Shown here one piece after another: positions 27,928 to 35,185 of a DNA stretch of 64,000 nucleotides. The notes beneath the pieces are model-generated. The model was given only the letters and a program-made list of their open reading frames with translations. It was not told the origin of the DNA and did not search any database. Made by a program: the position numbers and the translations under genes. The stretch's first letter is position 1. Every line of letters starts with the position of its first letter. Source of the DNA: JABAAE01 sp905480545 (GTDB taxonomy: Bacteria; Planctomycetota; Planctomycetia; Pirellulales; Pirellulaceae); NCBI GenBank assembly GCA_943788025.1, contig CALSOR010000003.1:62001-126000 (forward strand), read 5' to 3'.

Positions 27928-28077
27928 GCCATCGAGAGACACCCAACGGCTAAAATTGCATCAAACGGTTAGCAGCGGCTCCACAACCGGCCCAAAACAG
28001 CAACACGTCCCTAATGATGCTGAATAAGTGATCCACCTTGTTTTTTGTGGTTAGATGGCGCTAAACTTTTGTTTCGG

Positions 28078-28117
28078 GTGCAAGGAATGTTTTGGATTCA
28101 TTGAAATATCCTTGCAC
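28078..28117 (+). repeat. 9-bp inverted repeat upstream of the transposase start
   Basis: GTGCAAGGA (28078-28086) and TCCTTGCAC (28109-28117) are perfect inverted copies 22 nt apart, ending 50 nt before the transposase ATG. It could fold in mRNA and dampen transposase expression from outside promoters, or be an operator or element-end site; this is inference. Confidence 0.6.
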
Positions 28118-28167
28118 TTGTTCTGCCGTTTTTTGGTATTTCCAGCCTCACGTCGCCGAACCTTTCC

Positions 28168-29751
28168 ATGTATCGCCGCAGCAATCCGGATCAGCTTGAG
28201 TTCATTGACTTTTATCTTCCGTTCAGCGGTCGGTTGAATGCCGACAACCGCTGGGTTCAATTGTCAAAGATTGTGCCTTGGGAGCTTGCCGAAGATATCT
28301 ACCATGCTGGTCGACGGAGTGACTTTGGTGCTCCGATCGTGCCTGCTCGCGTTGCGTTGGGAGCTTTGATTATCAAGGAACGACTGGGACTGACCGATCG
28401 CGAAACCGTAGAAACGATCCGCGAGAATCCGTATTTGCAATACTTCATCGGCCTCGAGGAGTTTACTGAGAAACGCCCCTTTGACCCGTCGTTGATGGTT
28501 GAGTTTCGCAAACGCTTTGGAGTTGACGGGATGCAGCAGATCAGCCAAGCGATTGCCATCGCATCGGTTGAGCGTCAAGACAACTCAGATGATGAGCCTG
28601 CGGCGTCCACTGAAAATTCTGATGCACCTGAAAATGATAACGAGCCTCCCGGCTCAGCGTCATGTGGTTCCGCCAATGATGTTGCGAGCCCGACCGATGA
28701 GTCCCAAGATTCACAACCCACCACAGATGTTCCACCGGGATCAACGCTCAACCAGGGGCGATTAATCTCCGATGCCACGTGTGCTCCAGCCGACATTCGC
28801 TACCCGACAGATATCAGCCTGCTCAACGAAGCCCGCGAGAAAACGGAGTTGATCATCGACCGACTGCATCGCCCTCGCATTGGCAAGTTCAAACGTCCCC
28901 GCACGTATCGCCAAAAAGCTCGGCTTCGTTTTCTATCGTTCACCAAGCGTAAAAAGCCCAGTGGCAAACAGGTTCGCGCCGCTCGGCGTCAGCAACTGGG
29001 TTACCTCGGCCGCAACCTGCGTGTGATCAGCAGATTACTTGGCGAACCGGATTCACTTTCACTGCAATGCCTTGGTAAGCGATTGTATCAGGCACTGTTG
29101 GTGAGCCATGAAGTTTATCGGCAACAGATGGAGATGCACCAATCTCACAGTGTCCGCGTTGATGATCGTATCATCAGCATCAGCCAGCCTCATGTACGGC
29201 CGATCAAACGCGGTAAGGCAGGTCGTGACACGGAGTTTGGAGCCAAGCTGACGTTGAGTCTTGTGAATGGTTTCTCGTTCGTCGATCGTTTGAGTTGGGA
29301 CAGCTACAACGAAGGTCAGGACTTGGTCGGCCAGATCGAAAGTTATCGACAGCGTTGGGGGTGCTACCCGGAGTCGGTTCATGTAGACAAAATTTATCGC
29401 ACCCGGGAAAACCGAGCCTACTGCAAAGCACGCAACATTCGCATGAGCGGTCCACCTCTTGGCCGACCACGCCATAACGTTTCAGCAGTTGAGAAGAAGC
29501 AAGCTCGGCAGGATGAGTTGATTCGCAACGCAGTCGAAGGCAAGTTCGGACAGACCAAACGCCGATTCAGTTTAGGGCGGGTGATGACAAGGTTGGCCAG
29601 TACATCGCTGGCCCAAATCTCACTTACGTTTCTGGTCGCAAACCTTGAACAAGCATGGAGAATGTTTTTTTTGCTTTGGAATTGGTGCTGCATAAGTTTG
29701 CACCGACAAACTGTCACTACAAACGGGCGGACCAACTCAAATCTCGCATGA
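28168..29751 (+). CDS. IS5/IS1182-like DDE transposase
   Basis: A 527-aa transposase. Residues 1-130 match the N-terminal DUF772-type domain (ALIIKERLGLTDRETVETI, NPYLQYFIGLEEF). The catalytic DDE residues are all present: D202 (LISDATCAP), D407 (VHVDKIYRTREN) and E457 (AVEGKFGQTKRRF). Family hallmarks SGPPLGRPR and RRFSLGRVMTRL follow. Residues about 136-196 are an acidic, Ser/Pro/Asp-rich low-complexity linker between the N-terminal domain and the first catalytic Asp. The frame is complete, so the element may still be active. Confidence 0.93.
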   Translation: MYRRSNPDQLEFIDFYLPFSGRLNADNRWVQLSKIVPWELAEDIYHAGRRSDFGAPIVPARVALGALIIKERLGLTDRETVETIRENPYLQYFIGLEEFTEKRPFDPSLMVEFRKRFGVDGMQQISQAIAIASVERQDNSDDEPAASTENSDAPENDNEPPGSASCGSANDVASPTDESQDSQPTTDVPPGSTLNQGRLISDATCAPADIRYPTDISLLNEAREKTELIIDRLHRPRIGKFKRPRTYRQKARLRFLSFTKRKKPSGKQVRAARRQQLGYLGRNLRVISRLLGEPDSLSLQCLGKRLYQALLVSHEVYRQQMEMHQSHSVRVDDRIISISQPHVRPIKRGKAGRDTEFGAKLTLSLVNGFSFVDRLSWDSYNEGQDLVGQIESYRQRWGCYPESVHVDKIYRTRENRAYCKARNIRMSGPPLGRPRHNVSAVEKKQARQDELIRNAVEGKFGQTKRRFSLGRVMTRLASTSLAQISLTFLVANLEQAWRMFFLLWNWCCISLHRQTVTTNGRTNSNLA

Positions 29752-29805
29752 AATGACAATCGTCCAAGCTTAAGCAGTCACGATTGATCCAAATCAACCT
29801 TCTAC

Positions 29806-29859
29806 CTAATGATCAACGTGTCCCTAATGATCAACGTGTCCCTAATGATCAACGTGTCC
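29806..29859. repeat. 18-bp tandem repeat, 3 perfect copies
   Basis: CTAATGATCAACGTGTCC at 29806, 29824 and 29842, identical. Part of the unit (GTCCCTAATGAT) recurs at 28007-28018 on the other side of the insertion element. Confidence 0.95.
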
Positions 29860-29893
29860 CATTGGTGGCTGGTGGGAACAATTCATGGCCGGG

Positions 29894-31048
29894 CTAAACC
29901 GTCGCATGTCGAGGTAACTCTGCCAACATTCCAGTGACTGCATCGATTTCTTCAACTGTATTGGAGAAACCGAAGCTGAATCGAATTGTGCCTTCGCCAG
30001 GAATCGTGCCAATCGTTTCATGCGATTGAGGGGCGCAATGGTACCCCGCACGCGTTGAAACACCGTAAGTTTCAGACAACCATGTTGCGATTTTCTGCGG
30101 ACTCATGTCCTGCAACGTGAATGAGCAAACCGATGTTCGACGCTCTAGGTTTTCGCTTCCATAGAGTTTGATTCCTGGAATTGAAGAAATCGCCTCGATA
30201 AATCGAATTAACAGTGAGTGTTCATGGTCCCGAATCGCATCTAATCCCGCTTGTTTTACCCAGCGAACTCCGGCACACAAACCGGTAATGCCGATCAGAT
30301 TGTGAGTTCCAACCTCGAAGTTGCTCGGGAATGAACCGGACATGTCATGCTTGCCAGAGTCTTTACCTGTTCCGCCTTCTGCCAGGGTATCCAAAACGAT
30401 ACCATCCCGAACAAACAAACCGCCGATGCCAGGTGGACCGAACAAGCCTTTATGGCCAGCGAAGGTCATAAAGTCTGCATTGAGTTCCTTAACATCGACC
30501 GGCAGAACACCGGCAGATTGCGCAGCGTCCACCAAGTAACGAACGCCATACTTCTTGCAGAGCTGTCCAATTTCAATCGATGGAAGAATATCCCCTGTGA
30601 CATTGGCCGCCATCGTGCAAGCAACCATTTTGACTTTGCCCGTTTTCAGCTCTTCTTCTAGCCAGTCCAAGTCAAATGGCTTCTCAGGTGTGTAAGGCGA
30701 TATCTTAAATTCGACACCACGCTCTCGCGAAAGCTTTCTTATCGGACGGCTAACAGCGTGATGCTCTAGTCCACTCATGATCACAACATCATCTTTGGTC
30801 CATGCCTGTCCGAGTATTGCCAAGTTTAATGCGTAGGTGCAGCTGGGCAGGAAAACTAATCGCGTTTCGTCGTCGATTCCAAAAAACTCAGCGACTTCTT
30901 TCCGACAGGTTTGCATCGTTGAGGAGCTTTGTGCTCCTTCCGCTGAATGGGTCCGGTCAGGGCTGTTTAGGTTTCGAAAGCATTCATCGACCGTTTCGTA
31001 TACGATTTCCGGTTTGGGCCATGTTGTTGCCGCATTGTTAAAATACAT
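29894..31048 (-). CDS. Cysteine desulfurase (class V aminotransferase, SufS-like)
   Basis: A 384-aa PLP enzyme that removes sulfur from cysteine as a persulfide for Fe-S clusters or thio-cofactors. The PLP lysine is K200 (FAGHKGLFGPPGIGGL), preceded by VDAAQSAG. The C-terminal RAGYHCAPQSHE carries the persulfide Cys in the RxGxHC context of group II (SufS/CsdA) enzymes. Start chosen at ATG 31048 (MYFNNAATTWP), the usual N-terminus; the open frame extends to 31129 without homology. No suf genes are adjacent. It is divergent from a cysteine dioxygenase gene with 204 bp between them, so a shared control region for cysteine use is possible. Confidence 0.92.
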   Translation of the reverse strand: MYFNNAATTWPKPEIVYETVDECFRNLNSPDRTHSAEGAQSSSTMQTCRKEVAEFFGIDDETRLVFLPSCTYALNLAILGQAWTKDDVVIMSGLEHHAVSRPIRKLSRERGVEFKISPYTPEKPFDLDWLEEELKTGKVKMVACTMAANVTGDILPSIEIGQLCKKYGVRYLVDAAQSAGVLPVDVKELNADFMTFAGHKGLFGPPGIGGLFVRDGIVLDTLAEGGTGKDSGKHDMSGSFPSNFEVGTHNLIGITGLCAGVRWVKQAGLDAIRDHEHSLLIRFIEAISSIPGIKLYGSENLERRTSVCSFTLQDMSPQKIATWLSETYGVSTRAGYHCAPQSHETIGTIPGEGTIRFSFGFSNTVEEIDAVTGMLAELPRHATV

Positions 31049-31252
31049 TAGCGATTCATCCTGCTTTCGAAAAAAATGAATGTTTTGAACCAGACAAAAA
31101 AAGGAATCCTGTCCTGTTCTCTTTTTCATGTTGCGTCGTTATTTTTAATCTGTCAACACGCTCGATGAAACTTGGAAAGATTTTACGAATACGCGACTTT
31201 GTTGCTGATATTAGTGAGGTTTGACAGCTGTCGAAGAAAGTGGAAATGTGAA

Positions 31253-31741
31253 ATGTTACGTGGCCTCGTCAAGTTAATTTCGTATATGGATGGTCTTTCA
31301 GGGCCTGCCGATTTGCAAACGATTGCGAATTTGTTGCGTGGTGCCAATGTCACGCGCGAAGACATGGTGATTGCATGCAAGTTTAACGATGTTTCTTACG
31401 CTCGAAACGAACTTGCAAAGTCTGATTGGTATCAGTTGTTGGTCATCTGTTGGAAAAGCGGACAGGGCTCACCAATCCATGACCACGTGGGATCTGCTTG
31501 TGGAGTCCGGGTGATTGATGGAATTGCAACCGAAACGATTTACGAAGAGACGAGAAGCGGTTTTGTTCAACCGATGAAGTCGCATCAGTATCCAAAGGAC
31601 AGTGTTTGCGTGACAAGTGATCGCGACATTCATGTGATCACCAACGAACAGCCCAACGAAGATTTGGTAACGCTACATCTCTACACCCCATTCCTCCGTA
31701 TGAATTATTACGAATTGGATGCGGGGTTTGATTATTCGTAA
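31253..31741 (+). CDS. Cysteine dioxygenase type I
   Basis: A 162-aa cupin of the cysteine dioxygenase family, oxidising L-cysteine to cysteine sulfinate with Fe(II) and O2. Iron ligands are H76 and H78 (SPIHDHVGSAC) and H127 (DIHVITN). C83 occupies the position of the mammalian cross-linking Cys and Y144 (LHLYTPF) that of its Tyr partner. Many bacterial enzymes have Gly at the Cys position. ATG 31253 with upstream GGA is preferred over 31172, which would add 27 residues without homology. Family assignment is firm; a related thiol dioxygenase with a different substrate cannot be excluded. Confidence 0.88.
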   Translation: MLRGLVKLISYMDGLSGPADLQTIANLLRGANVTREDMVIACKFNDVSYARNELAKSDWYQLLVICWKSGQGSPIHDHVGSACGVRVIDGIATETIYEETRSGFVQPMKSHQYPKDSVCVTSDRDIHVITNEQPNEDLVTLHLYTPFLRMNYYELDAGFDYS

Positions 31742-31814
31742 CGTGGAACGAACGATGGTTCCGGTTTATTTGTTCGTGGCACCCCAGGTGGGGTCGTCAA
31801 TTTTCGACGACTTG

Positions 31815-32534
31815 CTAATTCCGATCGCTAACCACGTTGTCGGTTTTGGTCATGTCAAAGCCGTTGATAATTTCCATGATCCATACGTCGAGGTCATGTA
31901 GCATTTGATCGTTGATCGGCGTTTCACCGGGATACTGCCGTGCCGTGACTGAAAAGCCTCCAACGTGCAGAAGTTTCAGATCGTTGCAGAGGTCTTCTTC
32001 GGAAAAAAATGCATCACCGCGGCTTTGTGCCATAAAGACGGGAAGTTTTCGGCTGGTTCGAAGCGAACCCAGGATCGAATTGGCACGTGGCACACTTCCG
32101 CATAGCGATATCACACCTGCGAAAGCATTCGGATGCTTCATTCCCAGCGAAATGGCTTGACAGCCTCCCACACCGCATCCGGCGATGAAGACTCGCTGAT
32201 CACATATGTTGTATCGCTTTTTGACTTTAGCAATACCAGAGAAAATATTGTTCTCGAGATCGGATTCCGAATTGACCAATAATTGAGGGGAAACGCCAAA
32301 GTAGTTTCGCAAGCTGATTCCGGGCATGACGCGCGAAATCTCTCTCGCTTTTGTGTTCGTTCCCGACAACCAAACGATGAGTGGATACGAGTAGCCCTTT
32401 GCGTAGTGCATCGGAACAAAAATGGAAGCGTTATTTGAGTTGCTTTCCTTTTCTTCGTTGACAATCGACTGGTGAATGTCAATTTTGGGCAACATGATTG
32501 AAATAGGGGCCTCGTATTTTTCGCGACGTTTCAT
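31815..32534 (-). CDS. Alpha/beta-hydrolase-fold protein lacking the catalytic Ser
   Basis: A 239-aa protein of the esterase/PHB-depolymerase-like hydrolase type (PLIVWLSGTN oxyanion strand, RRVFIAG-type beta strand, NAFAGVISLCGSVPR). The nucleophile elbow reads G119-C-G-V-G-G, so the Ser of GxSxGG is Gly121 (GGT in the DNA). An Asp is kept (QSRGDAFFSEEDL) but the expected His region reads YPGETPINDQMLHDLD, without an obvious catalytic His. I infer a non-catalytic or altered-mechanism member. No signal peptide. It converges with the cysteine dioxygenase gene. Confidence 0.78.
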   Translation of the reverse strand: MKRREKYEAPISIMLPKIDIHQSIVNEEKESNSNNASIFVPMHYAKGYSYPLIVWLSGTNTKAREISRVMPGISLRNYFGVSPQLLVNSESDLENNIFSGIAKVKKRYNICDQRVFIAGCGVGGCQAISLGMKHPNAFAGVISLCGSVPRANSILGSLRTSRKLPVFMAQSRGDAFFSEEDLCNDLKLLHVGGFSVTARQYPGETPINDQMLHDLDVWIMEIINGFDMTKTDNVVSDRN

Positions 32535-32750
32535 GGAAACGAACTTCTACCTAAGTGCGGGACGGATCATTTTTTAAAACAGTCGAAATTGAAAGTCAAC
32601 GGCAAGCCGCAAAAACTTGTGCTAGCGTTTCTGGCTGAAAAAGAGCTGTTATGTGCGCGAATAGGGCGGCGTTAATGTGAGGATTGGTCCGCTTTTTAAC
32701 GGGCAAATCGAATTTTTTGCGAATGCGAATTTGAATTTCCCTGATTGCAT

Positions 32751-32774
32751 AAAAAAAGCGACGATAACGCCGCT
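32751..32774 (-). terminator. Intrinsic terminator after mdh
   Basis: Minus strand: AGCGGCG/CGTCGCT stem with one G-U pair and a TTAT loop (32757-32774), followed by a run of seven T. Confidence 0.75.
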
Positions 32775-32832
32775 TCCTACAATTTCAGACCATTGCTCAG
32801 TACCATTTCAGACTATTATCTGTGTCGATTCG

Positions 32833-33822
32833 TTAGCCCCCAAGCAAATCTTTAACCACTTCACGCTCGGACAAGAGTTCATCCTTGGTGACTTCAATTT
32901 TCGATTTCGCAAAATCTGAAAGCTCGAGTCCCTGAACAATGTCGTAGCCACCGTTTCCATTTGATCGAATTGGGAATGAGAACATCAAGCCAGCTGGGAT
33001 ACCGTAGCTATCACCGTCCGATGGAACCGCAGCACTGAAGAATTGGCCTTCGGGGGTTTTCTTGCTGAAGTTTTTGATGTGGTCAATGCATGCTGACGCT
33101 GCTGATGCAGCCGAAGACTTTCCGCGTGCAGCGATGATCGCCGCTCCGCGCTTTTGAACGGTGGTGATAAAGTCGCCTTCCAACCAAGGTTTATCACTGA
33201 TCACGTCAGTCACTGATTTCCCATCGATGGTCGCATTTTCAAAATCGGGGTACATCGTTGCAGAGTGATTTCCCCAAATTGCGAGGTTACTCACGCTGCC
33301 AACGCCAACACCGGCTTTTTGAGCGAGCTGTGCACGACCACGATTTTCATCCAACATCGTCATCGCCGAAAAGCGGTCGGCAGGAACATCAGAGCAATTG
33401 TTCTGTGCGATCAAAGCATTGGTATTGCAAGGGTTCCCCACAACAACACAACGAACATCCTCGGCCGCCTTCGCCAACGCTCGGCCTTGTGAAGTAAAGA
33501 TCGGGCCGTTTTCCTTGATTAAATCGGCTCTTTCCATTCCCGGACCGCGGGGCTTCGAACCAACAAGTAGTGCCCAATTGACGCCCTCGAATCCCTTTGC
33601 CGGCGTATCGAAAATGTCAATATTTTCGAGCGTATCAAAACCGCAATCGTGAATTTCCATTGCCGTTCCCTCAGCAGCGGTTATCGCTTGGGGAAGCTCG
33701 ATTAAACACAATGAAACTTTGGTGTCAGGCCCGAAAACTTCGCCTGACGCTAAGCGGAACAAAAGACTATATCCAATTTGACCTGCAGCGCCGGTGACGG
33801 CTACTTTCACGTGCTTGCTCAT
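32833..33822 (-). CDS. mdh: Malate dehydrogenase
   Basis: A 329-aa NAD-dependent malate dehydrogenase of the larger (chloroplast/cytosolic-like, type 2) group, interconverting malate and oxaloacetate in the TCA cycle. Visible: Rossmann glycine motif VAVTGAAGQIGYSL, substrate-binding Arg loop SKPRGPGMERADL, GNPCNTNALIA, ENRGRAQLA, and the catalytic His in WGNHSATMYPD. ATG 33822 has GAGGATATCG just before it, so it is preferred over the ATG at 33858. A good terminator follows; monocistronic. Confidence 0.96.
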   Translation of the reverse strand: MSKHVKVAVTGAAGQIGYSLLFRLASGEVFGPDTKVSLCLIELPQAITAAEGTAMEIHDCGFDTLENIDIFDTPAKGFEGVNWALLVGSKPRGPGMERADLIKENGPIFTSQGRALAKAAEDVRCVVVGNPCNTNALIAQNNCSDVPADRFSAMTMLDENRGRAQLAQKAGVGVGSVSNLAIWGNHSATMYPDFENATIDGKSVTDVISDKPWLEGDFITTVQKRGAAIIAARGKSSAASAASACIDHIKNFSKKTPEGQFFSAAVPSDGDSYGIPAGLMFSFPIRSNGNGGYDIVQGLELSDFAKSKIEVTKDELLSEREVVKDLLGG

Positions 33823-34613
33823 CGATATCCTCGTTTTCGTGGTGTTTTTTGCAAACATTTAATCGTCACAGAACTGGTTTTTCAGTCAAGTAGGCGACGA
33901 GATGACCGATCGCGATTACCACTTTTGTGTCATCGACAAGGAGAGGAGCCTTTGGTTTTCCGCATTAGCGCGATAATCGGGACGCAGGAGCAAAAACCAA
34001 GGATAAGTTGGCTGTCCGACTTTCGAGATTCCGTTCTCAAAAAACGGCACATTTGAAAACAGGCTATCCGATTTCAAAGTTCAGCTGGGTTGTTTAATGA
34101 CCAATGATTTTGCCACGAATCAGTAACGCGTACGCCCGCAATGCTAAATTTAGCCATCCGCTCCCGCGAGATTTTCAGGGATGCAACGATCTGAAGAGGG
34201 CATTACTGACCAACAACCAGAAAATGCTAGGCGATTGTCGCGAAGTTTCCGTCTTCGACGCGGACTAAGCAGCGTTTTCCAGTTCGTTTTCGGCCTCGTC
34301 ATTTCGCGTCCAAAGCTCAATGATTCCGAGGATTTTTTGGTCTAATTCATCTAGCTCTGTGAGAACTTGATCTTGTCGGGAATTGATTTCGTCGATGTTG
34401 ATAGTACTGCTCCGATGATTTGACTCTTAGATGATCGGAATTCGCCGATCCTAATAATCGGGTCGCAATAAAGTTCCTTGTCAGGCAGGCTGGGTAAATA
34501 GTGCGGGTTATGTCGCGGCTGCTGGTCAGAAAATTTAATTCTCGGGTCGACAAAGCCGCGGCGTATGCATAAAATGCTGGATTAATTGAAAACGCAATGA
34601 TTTTGAGAGGAAA
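33823..34613. other. Long intergenic region, mostly empty
   Basis: About 790 bp between mdh and rpsU. Apart from the possible small open frame at 34265-34402 I see no gene, RNA gene or repeat. Longer antisense frames near 34347-34814 run across rpsU and are rejected. Confidence 0.5.
34265..34402 (-). CDS. Possible 45-residue acidic protein without a standard start codon
   Basis: An open frame after a TAA reads INIDEINSRQDQVLTELDEL and on to ELWTRNDEAENELENAA-stop. It is hydrophilic, helix-forming and has coding-like composition. There is no ATG, GTG or TTG; a GGAG lies 7 nt before an ATC codon at 34400-34402, so a rare ATC start or an undetected indel would be needed. Function unknown. Confidence 0.3.
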   Translation of the reverse strand: MNIDEINSRQDQVLTELDELDQKILGIIELWTRNDEAENELENAA

Positions 34614-34805
34614 ATGGTAAAACTTCAGGTTCGCGAAAAAGAGTCCATTCAAGAAGCGGTTCGACGGTTCCGTAAATTGGTCGAGCGTAGTGGCATAAAA
34701 AAAGAAATGCGCCGACGTGAGTTTTATGAAAAGCCCAGCGAAATTAAGCGGCGGGCTCGGTTGCGTGCGGAAAGACGTTCCAAACGAACGCGACTTGCCA
34801 CCTAA
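34614..34805 (+). CDS. rpsU: Ribosomal protein bS21
   Basis: A 63-aa small-subunit protein. The bS21 pattern is clear: VKLQVREKESIQEAVRRFRK, EMRRREFYEKPSEIKRRA and a very basic C-terminus. GAGAGGAAA lies directly upstream as a ribosome-binding site. A strong terminator follows, so it is a single-gene unit. Confidence 0.95.
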   Translation: MVKLQVREKESIQEAVRRFRKLVERSGIKKEMRRREFYEKPSEIKRRARLRAERRSKRTRLAT

Positions 34806-34867
34806 TCGGCACAATCGGTATCGATGAACGCGAAAGTGCTCGTCTCAATACTGTTACAAAATACATG

Positions 34868-34901
34868 AATGGGCGTACATCGCAGTACGCCCATTTTTTT
34901 T
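34868..34901 (+). terminator. Intrinsic terminator after rpsU
   Basis: A 10-bp stem ATGGGCGTAC/GTACGCCCAT with a 6-nt loop (34868-34893), followed by eight T. Confidence 0.93.
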
Positions 34902-35185
34902 GCCTGCTCTGATCTTACATTTGAGCTACCCTATTCACGGAAATTCGTCTGGTAGGAGCAATGTCTGAGCGGTGACCACCGTTGGGACAGTTGGTTACGA
35001 ATATAAGCTTTCGACGATTCATCTCATTCAAGAAAAGCGGAGGGTGCTTTGAGAGCAGAAGTGCATGATTTGATATCGGCCATTTTGCAGTTTCGTTTAT
35101 TCCCTTCTCAAAACTGAACCTATCTTTTACTAGTCTCATCTCTACACATTACCTTTTTTCCGCGATCAAATACGCTATTTGACAA

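Larger units (their letters stand above)
28019..29805 (+). mobile_element. IS5/IS1182-like insertion element, approximate limits
   Basis: Limits are approximate. The transposase gene is intact. The string GTCCCTAATGAT occurs just left of the proposed element (28007-28018) and again in the 18-bp repeats at its right (from 29806), which may mark the target or a pre-existing repeat. I could not find a convincing terminal inverted repeat by eye. Confidence 0.5.

Noticed and set aside
28019..29805. Terminal inverted repeats of the insertion element
   Set aside because: The sequences just inside the proposed ends show only scattered matches when inverted, so exact ends could not be supported.
29806..29859. 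CRISPR-like repeat array
   Set aside because: Three perfect 18-bp copies without spacers and no cas genes nearby.
34347..34814. 155-codon minus-strand open frame across rpsU
   Set aside because: It is antisense to a clear S21 gene and its terminator region, and has no family features.
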